Origin: JBKPNX01 sp046732855
GTDB lineage: Bacteria; Pseudomonadota; Alphaproteobacteria; Geminicoccales; Geminicoccaceae
NCBI GenBank assembly: GCA_046732855.1
Contig: JBKPNX010000090.1
Coordinates: 1 to 37,421, forward strand
Reading direction: 5' to 3'
Length of the DNA: 37,421 bases
This document shows, piece after piece, positions 8,098 through 15,923 of the stretch; position 1 is the stretch's first letter; each line of letters begins with the position of its first letter. Below the pieces are notes generated by a model that was not told the origin of the DNA, did no database searches, and was given only the letters and a program-made list of their open reading frames with translations. The translations under genes and the position numbers were made by a program.

Positions 8098-8459
8098 CTG
8101 ATGCGCCGCCGTCCGCTTTCTCAGCTGGGTTGAGGTGCCGCTGTCCTGCGTGCGGGCGGGCACCGTTGTTCGAAGGCTTTCTCACCGTCCGGTCCCGCTG
8201 CCCGTCCTGCAGCACCGATCTGTCCACCCAAGACAGCGGCGACGAGCCGGTCGCGTTCATCGTGCTGATCGTGGGCGCGGTCGTGGTCACCCTTGCCCTG
8301 CTCGTCGAGGTTTCCTACAGCCCGCCGGTGTGGCTGCACCTCCTGCTGTGGCTGCCGCTCACCCTGGCGCTGGTGCTCGCGCTCATGCGCCCGTTCAAGG
8401 CGGTGCTGATCGCGCTCCAGTACAGGCACCGCCGGCACGACTTCGGCGCGCCCGCCTGA
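8094..8459 (+). CDS. DUF983 zinc-ribbon membrane protein, TTG start
   Basis: 121 aa from TTG 8094, which overlaps the coxC stop (ATTGA). There is no in-frame ATG before the conserved cysteines, so a rare start with translational coupling is the best model. The sequence begins LTDAPPSAFSAGLRCRCPAC, with a zinc-ribbon-like CPAC ... CPSC pair (about 17-41). Two hydrophobic helices follow: VAFIVLIVGAVVVTLALLVEV and WLHLLLWLPLTLALVLALM. DUF983 genes regularly follow coxC in alphaproteobacteria; their function in oxidase assembly is not established. The operon ends here, and the SURF1 gene that often follows is absent. Confidence 0.85.
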   Translation: MTDAPPSAFSAGLRCRCPACGRAPLFEGFLTVRSRCPSCSTDLSTQDSGDEPVAFIVLIVGAVVVTLALLVEVSYSPPVWLHLLLWLPLTLALVLALMRPFKAVLIALQYRHRRHDFGAPA

Positions 8460-8588
8460 GGGTGCTCCAGTAATCGAGCGGTTGCCTGCCGCCGCGCTGC
8501 GGCGCGCGAACGCACGGGCGCGCATCAGCAGGCTCAAGGTGCGCCGGCCCGTGGCCGCGCCGGCGGCAGACGATCGGGCGTGCTGGCT

Positions 8589-9197
8589 TCAGACCGTGCT
8601 CGTGGGCACGGTCGAGCCGAGCCGGCCGCGCAGCGCCTCGTTCGCTCCTCTGCCGAGCCGTCGCACTATCTGGGCTACGGCCGCCACCGGCAGATCGAGG
8701 GGGGTGACGCGCTCCGCCTCCGCGATGCAGACGGAGCCCGACCAGGGGTCGGGCGAGCCCGGCAGGAACAGAGCGACCTTGCCGCCCTCGATCCGCTCGA
8801 TCTCGAAGCCGATCTGCCACGAGTCGTCGAAGCGCATGACGACGACGGCCATTCCCTCGATGTCGTCGGGGCTCAGCATGCTTTGGGTCTTGGTCTTGAG
8901 CAGCGCGTAGGCAGGAAGCCGCGAGAGCACGTTGGCTTCGAGCGCGTCGACCGCCTTCCGGGCAAGCGCGAGCCGGGCGAGCAGTCCCGCCATGAAGCAG
9001 ATCAGCACCAGCAACACGATCGCCAGCACCTCGGCGACCGCAACTCCGCCGATCATGTTCACGGGCAAAACCGCCGCGACCGGCTTGGCGGCCTTGTCGG
9101 CGATCCGCAGACCCTGACCGATCACGGCGAGGAAGATCGCGATGGGTATCAGGAAGACGACCCCACCGATGAACGTGGTCCTGATGAGCTTCAGCAT
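8589..9197 (-). CDS. DUF502 family membrane protein
   Basis: 202 aa. Two N-terminal membrane helices (FIGGVVFLIPIAIFLAVIG and VAEVLAIVLLVLICFMAGLLARL) are followed by a soluble domain containing FLPGSPDPWSGSVCIAE. That motif resembles the TxPNPTSG signature typical of DUF502, with PGSPDPWSG in its place. The family is widespread and of unknown function. The ATG at 9197 has AAGGAAG upstream. It is convergent with the cox operon, with 129 bp between, including a short GC-rich inverted repeat near 8490-8510. Confidence 0.8.
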   Translation of the reverse strand: MLKLIRTTFIGGVVFLIPIAIFLAVIGQGLRIADKAAKPVAAVLPVNMIGGVAVAEVLAIVLLVLICFMAGLLARLALARKAVDALEANVLSRLPAYALLKTKTQSMLSPDDIEGMAVVVMRFDDSWQIGFEIERIEGGKVALFLPGSPDPWSGSVCIAEAERVTPLDLPVAAVAQIVRRLGRGANEALRGRLGSTVPTSTV

Positions 9198-9824
9198 GGT
9201 TCGAGTGCTTCCTTGTTACGCGGTCCGGCAGGCTCGAAGATCGCACGGCCCGTTCCCGGGACGCCCGCGTCATGAGCAGCCGCGAGCGCATGCCAATCGA
9301 TCAGACGCCAGCCCGCGGCCGGTGGAAAGGGCGATGGCAGCGAAGACCTGCCTGGGATCGCATCGATCCCGGCCCCGGTCCGCCGAGGCGCGACGCCGTG
9401 CGCCCTGCAGCCGCGATCGACTCGTGACGGCTCGAGTTGCCAGCGGGGGTGGCCTGCGCGCCGGAGGCTGTTCGGTCCACGCCCCCTCGCGCTCTCGCCC
9501 ATCCGGTTCTTCGACTGGGCACGCCTTGCCGAGCATCAACCGACGCAGATCGATCATTCGTGGGCTCGGTAGCGTCCGGCTGGCGCGCGGGCGCATCAAG
9601 AAATGAAGTGGGGTGGAGCGGCGCTGATCATGAGCGCATGGGGTCGTACTCGATACGAATTGCATCCAACGACTAGGCATTCTAAATCAACATTGCCATA
9701 AATTGACTGCTATTTTTCGCAAATGCCGGATTAAGATTTCCGTTACTTCTGATCCTTCAGACTCGGCGGCCCGCAACTCGGATTGTCGCATCTGAAATTT
9801 CGCGACAGCGAAGCGAGGCTCGTC
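9198..9824. other. Gene-free stretch with an AT-richer tract
   Basis: About 627 bp between divergent genes. No frame here shows a recognisable domain, and none has a good ribosome-binding site. Most is as GC-rich as the rest, but 9650-9745 is clearly AT-richer, consistent with a promoter zone for the rightward membrane-protein gene. TTGACT (9703-9708) is -35-like, but no -10 sits at a normal distance. A small perfect inverted repeat GGGATC-GCATC-GATCCC lies near 9355-9371. Confidence 0.5.
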
Positions 9825-11312
9825 ATGTCCCTGTTCGTACTGAGCTCGCCCGCCGCCTGGCTGCTGTGGTTCGTCCTGCTCACGGTGGCGATGTATTTCG
9901 CCAGGCTGCCGGCGCACCGGGCGATCCTCTCGCTCGCCCGCGCCATCCATCACGCCATGCGTCTTGCCGCCCACTCGCTGCGGCTGGCCGAGCAGAAGCT
10001 GGCCGCACGCAACCGTGAGGTCCTGCTCGCGGCCGGCCGTGAGGCCAAGGAGCGGATCATCGAGCGCGAGTTCGAGCGGATCGACGCGAGCGTCCGGCGC
10101 GACCTCGCGGAATGCCCGACGCTGCATCGCCGGCTCACCGAGCAGGCGACCAAGCTCGAGGAGGATCACGACCAGAGCAAGGCGGTGCCGCTCACCCCGC
10201 CCGGCTGGGTCAAGGCGGTCAAGGCGGTCGCCGAGATCGACGCCAAGGGCGATCCCATGGTCGCCGAGGTGCTCCAGTCGATCAATGAATCGATGGCCAA
10301 AGCCCAGGACCGGGCTCGGGAAGAATATCGCGCCGCGACCAAGGGCCGCCATCTGCGCCTCAAGGCCATGCTCACCTCCTGGCGCAAGGCGGTCCAGCTG
10401 CTCGGTCAGGTTGACGGCAAGGTGACCAGGCTGTTGCAGCGGACCCAGATCGTCGACCGCCACATCGCCGAATACGAGGAGATCATCGGGCAGACCGACC
10501 GCGCCGAGCGTATGCTGTCGTCGTCGTCGCTGGTGCAGTTCTTCGTCTCGGTGTTCGTGCTGGCGATCGCGATCGGCGGCGCGGTCATCAACTTCCACCT
10601 GATCGCCCGGCCGATGGCCGAGATGGTCGGCGGCACCAACTTCATCGGCACCTGGCAGGTCGCCGACATCGCCGCGCTCGTGATCATCCTGGTCGAAGTG
10701 TCCATGGGGCTGTTCCTCATGGAGTCGCTGCGCATAACCCGCCTGTTCCCGGTGATCGGCGCGCTGCCGGACAAGTGGCGCGTGATCATGGTGTGGACCA
10801 CGCTTGGCCTCCTGACCGCGCTCGCCAGCGTCGAGGCGGGTCTCGCCTACATGCGCGAGGTACTGCTGCAGGACGAGCTCGCGACCAGCGCGCTGCTGCG
10901 CGGCGAGGGCGCCGGCGCGCTCGCCAATGAGTATCTCTGGATCACCACCGCGGCGCAGATGGGCATGGGCTTCATCCTGCCGTTCGCGCTGACCTTCGTC
11001 GCCATCCCGCTCGAGACGTTCGTGCACTCGCTGCGCGCGGTGCTGGGCGTCTGCGCGATCGGCGGCCTGCGCGGGCTCGCCGGCGCGCTCCGCCTGCTCG
11101 GCGCGGGCTGCCGCTATCTCGGCCGCTTCCTGGTTGACGTCTACGACATCGTGATCTTCCTGCCGCTCTGGGTGGAAGTTCAGGTCAAGATCCGCGCCGG
11201 CGGCTGGCCTGCGACCGGGAAGAGTTCGGATCTGACGGACCACGGCCCAGCCTCGTCCCTCGACGGCCCGAACCTGCCCGTCCCCAGCCCAACCCTGAAG
11301 GAGTTGCCATAA
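9825..11312 (+). CDS. Uncharacterised coiled-coil/polytopic membrane protein
   Basis: 495 aa from ATG 9825, with GCGAGG about 8 nt upstream; a TTG at 9783 would add 14 residues. One N-terminal helix (about 9-26) is followed by a 200-residue highly charged, mostly helical segment (30-230) rich in Ala, Glu and Arg, probably coiled-coil. Four further helices lie at about 236-258, 280-299, 319-336 and 376-400, and then an amphipathic region (405-455). The tail (455-495) is Pro/Ser-rich. I recognise no family. The stop TAA overlaps the ATG of a VWA lipoprotein by 1 nt, so the two are almost certainly made together. The topology (large helical domain between helix 1 and a membrane bundle) would suit a scaffold or force-transmitting protein, but that is inference. 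Confidence 0.8.
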   Translation: MSLFVLSSPAAWLLWFVLLTVAMYFARLPAHRAILSLARAIHHAMRLAAHSLRLAEQKLAARNREVLLAAGREAKERIIEREFERIDASVRRDLAECPTLHRRLTEQATKLEEDHDQSKAVPLTPPGWVKAVKAVAEIDAKGDPMVAEVLQSINESMAKAQDRAREEYRAATKGRHLRLKAMLTSWRKAVQLLGQVDGKVTRLLQRTQIVDRHIAEYEEIIGQTDRAERMLSSSSLVQFFVSVFVLAIAIGGAVINFHLIARPMAEMVGGTNFIGTWQVADIAALVIILVEVSMGLFLMESLRITRLFPVIGALPDKWRVIMVWTTLGLLTALASVEAGLAYMREVLLQDELATSALLRGEGAGALANEYLWITTAAQMGMGFILPFALTFVAIPLETFVHSLRAVLGVCAIGGLRGLAGALRLLGAGCRYLGRFLVDVYDIVIFLPLWVEVQVKIRAGGWPATGKSSDLTDHGPASSLDGPNLPVPSPTLKELP

Positions 11313-11956
11313 TGCGCCGTTTGCTCTTGAGCGCCGGGCTCGCGCTGGCTCTCGCCGGCTGCTCGGGCGAAGCCGCCCCGACCACGCGCGGAGTGTACCT
11401 CTTGATGGACACCTCGGGCACCTACACCAAGGAGCTGGCCAACGCCCAGGCGATCATCAACGCGATCCTGGCCAAACTGGAGCCCGGCGACTCGTTCGCG
11501 GTCGCGCGGGTCGACACCGGCAGCTTCAGCGAAAAGGACATCGTCGCCCGCGTGACCTTCGACGGGCGGCCGTCCGTGACCAATCAGCAGAAGCGGAAGT
11601 TCCGCGACGAGGTCGACGCGTTCGTCAAGAACGTGAAGCCCGCGGCTTACACCGACATCACCGGCGGCGTGCTGCAGGCGGTCGAGTACCTGAACGAGAA
11701 GAATCCCGGCCGCAAGACCATCCTGGTGTTCTCCGATCTCGAGGAGGACCTGAAGAAGGGTTACGTGCGCGACATTCCGCTGACCGTGGACGGCTTCGAG
11801 GTGGTCGCGGTCAACGTCACCAAACTGCGTGCGGACAATGTCGACCCGCGCAAATACATGGACCGCCTCGAGGCGTGGCAGGGCCGGGTCGAGGCGGGTG
11901 GCGGCAGCTGGCGCGTGATCAACGATCTGGACCGGCTCGACCGGATCCTGGGCTGA
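11312..11956 (+). CDS. VWA-like lipoprotein coupled to the upstream membrane protein
   Basis: 214 aa. A type II signal peptide ends in the lipobox LAGC, with the lipidated Cys at 17. The mature protein has a von Willebrand A-like fold. VYLLMDTSGTYTKEL (29-43) carries a MIDAS-type D33-x-S35-G-T37, with Thr replacing the second Ser. AYTDITGGV supplies the MIDAS Thr/Asp region, and ILVFSDLEED gives the metal-site Asp. It would act as a metal-dependent protein-binding module anchored to a periplasm-facing membrane. The ATG at 11312 overlaps the previous stop (TAATG), and GAAGGAG lies 8 nt before. The gene pair is a module of unknown role. Confidence 0.82.
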   Translation: MRRLLLSAGLALALAGCSGEAAPTTRGVYLLMDTSGTYTKELANAQAIINAILAKLEPGDSFAVARVDTGSFSEKDIVARVTFDGRPSVTNQQKRKFRDEVDAFVKNVKPAAYTDITGGVLQAVEYLNEKNPGRKTILVFSDLEEDLKKGYVRDIPLTVDGFEVVAVNVTKLRADNVDPRKYMDRLEAWQGRVEAGGGSWRVINDLDRLDRILG

Positions 11957-12008
11957 GCCAGTTCCCGGAACCCGCGCGGCCGATCGCGCCTCGGCGCATC
12001 GCGCCTCT

Positions 12009-12039
12009 GATGGCACTCACCTTCGCGGTGAGTGCCATC
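12009..12039. terminator. Perfect 13-bp inverted repeat after the VWA lipoprotein gene
   Basis: GATGGCACTCACC (12009-12021), loop TTCGC, GGTGAGTGCCATC (12027-12039). The repeat starts 52 bp after the VWA gene stop. The stem is strong enough to terminate or stabilise the transcript, but only a short, weak T stretch (ATTTC) follows. Confidence 0.55.
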
Positions 12040-12199
12040 GCCATTTCGGGAGCGCTGGCGTTGCCGTGGGTGGTCCGCCGGCAGTGGCTTGAGCGCGCGC
12101 GGGCGGCGTTCCCCTTCCTGTGCCGGCGGTCTGAGCGTTGAACGCGGTGGACGGATCTGATAGTGCGCAGCGGCGACCCGTCGACCTTGCGGTGATACC

Positions 12200-13153
12200 A
12201 TGTTGCAGATCAGCGATGGCGTGAAGAAATGGTCGGTGCTGGCGCCGACCGCGGTCCTGCCCACGGCGTGGCGCGTGGCGGCGCGCCGGGCCGCGCTCGC
12301 CCGCCTGGAGCTCGCCAAGGCGAGGCGCACCGATCTGCTGATCGTCGGCCATCCGAAGAGCGGCAATACCTGGCTGCGCGTCATGCTGTCGCGCCTGTAC
12401 CAGGTGCGCCACGGGCTGCCCGCGTCGCTGATCGTCACCTCCGACGAGCTGGCGCGCCAGAACCCGGCAACCCCGAGGATCAGCGCGACCAACGGCTATT
12501 ACAGTTACGAGGGCGCCGTTGGCATGGCGCTGGCGCCCGATGCGCCGGACTCGCCGCTCCGCCACAAGCCGATCGTGTTCCTCGCCCGCCATCCCTGCGA
12601 CATCGCGGTGTCCTGGTTCTTCCAGTTCACCAGGCGGCAGTCGGCGCACAAGCAGGAGCTGATCAATCACTTCATCGAGCGACCGATCGACCGGCGCACG
12701 GTCGACATGTGGCAGTTCGTGCGGCACAGCGAGCTCGGCGTGCCGGCGCTGATCGAGTACCTCAACACCTGGCAACGCAACGTCGCCCATCTGCCGCGGG
12801 CGATCGTGGTGCGCTACGAGGATCTGCGCACCGAGCCGCGCCGCACCTTGCCCAGGATCACCGCGCTGATGGGCGAGAATTTCTCCGAGCGGGAGATCGA
12901 CGAGGCGGTCGCGTTCGGCTCGTTCGATAATCTGAAGGACTTGGAGCGGCGGGGCTTCTTCCGCCAGGGCGGGCTGACCTTGCGCAACCCCAAGGACCCC
13001 GAGAGCTTTAAGGTGCGCCGCGCCAAGGTCGGCGGGTTCAAGGACTACTTCACCGAGCCGCAGGTCGCCGAGCTGGAAAAGCTGGTGCGCAGCCGCCTGT
13101 CGCCGAGCTTGGGCTACGACCCGAGCGCCGCGCCGGCGCGTCTCGCGGTGTAG
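12200..13153 (+). CDS. PAPS-dependent sulfotransferase
   Basis: 317 aa. It transfers sulfate from PAPS to an acceptor that cannot be identified here. The 5'-phosphosulfate loop is LIVGHPKSGNTWLRVMLSRL (about 47-66). The 3'-phosphate-binding segment is FLARHPCDIAVSWFFQF (about 130-146). The late FKVRRAKVGGFKDYFTEPQ (about 272-290) corresponds to the RKGxxGDWKNxFT motif. VVRYEDLRTEPRRTL is also typical of the fold. There is no signal peptide, so it is cytoplasmic or membrane-peripheral. The gene ends 5 nt before the ELM1-family gene and probably shares its transcript. The ATG at 12200 has only a weak ribosome-binding site. Confidence 0.92.
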   Translation: MLQISDGVKKWSVLAPTAVLPTAWRVAARRAALARLELAKARRTDLLIVGHPKSGNTWLRVMLSRLYQVRHGLPASLIVTSDELARQNPATPRISATNGYYSYEGAVGMALAPDAPDSPLRHKPIVFLARHPCDIAVSWFFQFTRRQSAHKQELINHFIERPIDRRTVDMWQFVRHSELGVPALIEYLNTWQRNVAHLPRAIVVRYEDLRTEPRRTLPRITALMGENFSEREIDEAVAFGSFDNLKDLERRGFFRQGGLTLRNPKDPESFKVRRAKVGGFKDYFTEPQVAELEKLVRSRLSPSLGYDPSAAPARLAV

Positions 13154-13158
13154 CCGGC

Positions 13159-14325
13159 ATGGCCGGCCCGCTGCGGTCGGCATCGGCAGGCGCGGCCGTT
13201 CGATCCTCCGCCGAGCTCAGTGCGCAGGACCGGGCGAGCCCCGGTCGCGTCTGGCTGCTGCTCGGCGACAAGCCCGGCGACAACGCCCAGGTCGAGGCGG
13301 TGGTCGAAGCGCTCGGCTGGCGCTGCGAGCGCAGGATGCTGCACTGGCAGGCCCCTTACGCGACCAGGAAGCCCCGCTTTCGCGTCACGTTGGATCATGT
13401 CGACCGCAGCCGATCCGCGCCGCTCGAGCCACCCTGGCCCGATCTGATCCTGACCATCGGGCGGCGTCCGTCCATGGTCGCGCTCTGGGTCAAGGAGCAG
13501 TCCGCCGGGCGCAGTCGCATCGTGCTGTTCGGCAAGCCCTCGGGCCTGATGACCCGCTTCGATCTGGTCGTGGCGGGCGCCGAGGTGCAGCTGCCCGCTC
13601 TGCCCAACGTCCTGCCGGTCCGGCTGCCGCTGATGCGCGCGCGGAGAGAGGACATCACGACCGCGATGGCCCTGTGGCAGCCGCGCCTTGCCGCGCTGCC
13701 CCGGCCCCTGATCGCGCTTCTGGTCGGCGGTCCGACCGTGCCGTTCGTGTTCGATGCCCGGATCAGCGTACAGCTCTGTCGGCTCGCGGCCGAGACTGCC
13801 GCGGCCGGCGGCACGCCTTACGTCACGACCAGCCGGCGCACCCCGCGCGCGCTGATCGAGCACCTCCGGGCGCATCTCCCGGAGCGGGCGCGCCTGTTCG
13901 AATGGACGCCCGATAGCCCCGACAATCCCTATCTTGCTCTGCTCGGCCTGGCTGACGGTTTCGTCGTCACCGGCGACAGCGTTTCGATGCTCGCCGAGGT
14001 GGTGCGCGCCCGCAAGCCGCTGGCGATCCTGGCGCCGTCGCTCGGCCGGTTCGGCTTCGTCGACCAGGCGCGCCGGAGTCTGCTGCGCCGGTTGTTCCGG
14101 TCCGACAGCGGTGCGCGCCGGCTCGTGCCGGCCTTTGTGCACCGGGCCGGGCTGCTCGCTGCCACGCGCGATTTTCGGGCGTTTCACCAGATGCTGTTCG
14201 ACGCCGGCCTTGCCGTTTGCGCCGGGGAGCCGCTCGCACCGCCCGGCGGCGCCGTGCCGGACGACCTGCCGGCGGTCGTGGCCCGCATCCGAAGCCTGGT
14301 CGAAGCCCCGGCCGAGCTGATCTGA
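13159..14325 (+). CDS. Mitochondrial-fission ELM1 family protein (DUF1022, glycosyltransferase-B-like)
   Basis: 388 aa. The conserved start of the fold is VWLLLGDKPGDNAQVEAVVEALG (about 31-53). Later blocks are LILTIGRRPSMVALWVK, RIVLFGKPSG, LIALLVGGPTVPFVF, YVTTSRRTPRALIEHL and DGFVVTGDSVSMLAEVV, the last resembling the donor-binding part of GT-B glycosyltransferases. The bacterial family is widespread in alphaproteobacteria and often sits with lipid A or envelope genes; no biochemical activity is firmly known to me. The first 28 residues look unstructured, so a later start is possible. The tight spacing to the sulfotransferase suggests a joint role in modifying a surface glycan or lipid (inference). 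Confidence 0.88.
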   Translation: MAGPLRSASAGAAVRSSAELSAQDRASPGRVWLLLGDKPGDNAQVEAVVEALGWRCERRMLHWQAPYATRKPRFRVTLDHVDRSRSAPLEPPWPDLILTIGRRPSMVALWVKEQSAGRSRIVLFGKPSGLMTRFDLVVAGAEVQLPALPNVLPVRLPLMRARREDITTAMALWQPRLAALPRPLIALLVGGPTVPFVFDARISVQLCRLAAETAAAGGTPYVTTSRRTPRALIEHLRAHLPERARLFEWTPDSPDNPYLALLGLADGFVVTGDSVSMLAEVVRARKPLAILAPSLGRFGFVDQARRSLLRRLFRSDSGARRLVPAFVHRAGLLAATRDFRAFHQMLFDAGLAVCAGEPLAPPGGAVPDDLPAVVARIRSLVEAPAELI

Positions 14326-14396
14326 GCCTGGATGAGCCATATGAAGGGCTGAGCGATCGTCACGGGCCACCGAAGAGGAGCCCCCGGAGGACTGCC

Positions 14397-15665
14397 ATGG
14401 CCTTTCCGATGCCCGAAAACGAAAGCGCGCGTGTGCGCGCCGTCGTGTCCTATGAAATCGTCGATACACCGCCGGAACTGGCCTACGACGACATTGCTCG
14501 GCTGGCGGCGCAGATCTGCGGGTGCCCGGTCGGCTTTATCAACTTTGTCGCCGATACGCGCGAGTGGCTGAAAGCGAAATACGGACTGCCGACCACGCTG
14601 ATGGGAGCGCCGCGCGGCACGGTATGCTCGACGACGATCTGCCAAAGCGACTTACTCATGGTCCCGGACCTTGCCGCGGACGAGCGTTTTTCGAAACTCC
14701 CGTACATCGGAACCGAGCCGTTCTTTAGGTTCTACTGCGCGATGCCGCTGATCAATCCGGAGGGATACGCGCTGGGCACGCTGTGCGTGATCGACTTCCA
14801 ACCGCGAAGGCTCGATTTCGAGCAAGAGGACGCGTTGCGGCGCTTGTCGCGTCAGGTGATGGGCCATCTCGAGCTGCGACGTAGACTGATCGAGCTCGAC
14901 AACGCGTACAAACGGCTCGCAGCGGCACAGAACGAGCTCATGACCGAGAAGGCCCGGTCGGAGGAGCTGCTGCTCAGCATCCTGCCGGCCAAGATCGCCC
15001 ACGAGCTCAGGCAGAATGGACGGGTCGAGCCGCGGTACCACGGTTCGGTGACGATCATGTTCGCCGACTTCCACGGCTTTACGCGATTCGCAGAGAGTCT
15101 GGAGCCGCGCCGGCTCGTCGATGATCTAGATCAATACTTCTCGGCTTTCGACGAAATCATCGAGCGCCACGATGTCGAAAAGATCAAAACCATCGGCGAC
15201 GCCTATATGTGCGTCGGCGGTCTGCCCGAGGAAAACCAGACCCACCCACTCGACGTCTGTCTCGCGGCGCTGGAAGTTCAAGATTTCATGGCCAGAGCCA
15301 ACCACCAGCGCAGCAAGCTGCACCTGCCGGCGTGGGAACTGAGAGTGGGCATCCACTCCGGTGCCGTCATGGCCGGGGTCGTCGGCAAGAAGACGTTCAC
15401 ATACGACGTCTGGGGCGATGCGGTGAACATCGCGGCGTTGATGGAATCCAGCGGCAGGCCAGGTGGAATCAACCTGTCCGAGAGCACCTATCAGCGTGTC
15501 AAAAACCTGTTCGATAGCGACTATCGCGGTAGCGTCGAGGCCAAGAGTGACCGTCGGCTGGCAGCGTACTCGTTGGTCAGGATCAAGGCCGAACTGTGCA
15601 GCGACGAAGCTGGCCGTATTCCGAACGATGGGTTTCTTGACCTTCGTCGAAGGCTGAAGGGGTAA
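14397..15665 (+). CDS. GAF-domain class III adenylate cyclase with missing transition-state Arg
   Basis: 422 aa. A GAF domain (about 27-165, with GAPRGTVCSTTICQSDLLMVPD) is followed by a coiled-coil linker (165-195) containing ILPAKIAHEL, then a class III cyclase domain (213-400). Metal ligands D224 (MFADFHGFT) and D268 (KTIGDAYM) are present. The purine-specifying pair is K264/D337 (EKIKTIG, YDVWGD), which predicts ATP rather than GTP. N344 is present, but the Arg four residues on is Leu (VNIAALMESSG; canonical VNVASRMES), so activity may be low or lost. The ATG at 14397 follows CCCGGAGGACTGCC; an upstream extension into the ELM1 gene is not credible. It is cytosolic and may sense a small molecule through GAF. 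No cAMP effector lies nearby. Confidence 0.9.
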   Translation: MAFPMPENESARVRAVVSYEIVDTPPELAYDDIARLAAQICGCPVGFINFVADTREWLKAKYGLPTTLMGAPRGTVCSTTICQSDLLMVPDLAADERFSKLPYIGTEPFFRFYCAMPLINPEGYALGTLCVIDFQPRRLDFEQEDALRRLSRQVMGHLELRRRLIELDNAYKRLAAAQNELMTEKARSEELLLSILPAKIAHELRQNGRVEPRYHGSVTIMFADFHGFTRFAESLEPRRLVDDLDQYFSAFDEIIERHDVEKIKTIGDAYMCVGGLPEENQTHPLDVCLAALEVQDFMARANHQRSKLHLPAWELRVGIHSGAVMAGVVGKKTFTYDVWGDAVNIAALMESSGRPGGINLSESTYQRVKNLFDSDYRGSVEAKSDRRLAAYSLVRIKAELCSDEAGRIPNDGFLDLRRRLKG

Positions 15666-15841
15666 GTAAGTCCTGCGGCTTTGATTCCATACCGGAGCGA
15701 CGGGTTAGGTGTGAACCTAGGTGCCACGGGCGCGACGGGTCGATGCGAACCTCAGCGAGAGAGCCGCACTGCCGTCTCATTCGGAGGAACTGGAGCCAGC
15801 CCTCAGATCCGGTGTGACGTCGCCGTCCGGCGGCACCGCAA

Positions 15842-15898
15842 TTGACAACAGCATTGCTAGGGTGTTATTCCTGGGTTCGAGTTCCTAGTCATAGGAAC
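15842..15898 (+). promoter_or_regulatory. Promoter-like element followed by an 18-bp dyad
   Basis: TTGACA (15842-15847) is a perfect -35. TTATTC (15865-15870), 17 bp on, is a weak -10. Eleven bp beyond it is a perfect inverted repeat, GTTCCTA-GTCA-TAGGAAC (15881-15898). The dyad would sit at about +4 to +21, where it could be an operator or a 5'-UTR hairpin. It lies 25 bp before the ATG of the 464-aa gene. The preceding stretch 15666-15841 holds nothing recognisable. Confidence 0.45.
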
Positions 15899-15923
15899 CT
15901 TCAGCCTGAGAGGAATCCCAAGG

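Noticed and set aside
9270..9680. Open frames on both strands in the gap between the DUF502 and membrane-protein genes
   Set aside because: Arg/Pro/Ser-rich, no ribosome-binding sites, no recognisable motif.
9687..11243. A 518-codon open frame antisense to the membrane-protein gene
   Set aside because: Same low-complexity composition, no domain. The sense strand gives credible membrane helices and a coupled VWA gene.
12010..12141. A possible 43-aa single-helix peptide (MALTFAVSAIAISGALALPW...)
   Set aside because: Its first codons are the arms of the 13-bp inverted repeat and it has no ribosome-binding site. Hydrophobicity alone is weak evidence in Ala-rich frames.
15866..15900. tRNA T-arm-like GGGTTCGAGTTCC
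   Set aside because: No acceptor, D or anticodon arm can be built around it. The sequence is better explained by the GTTCCTA/TAGGAAC dyad.
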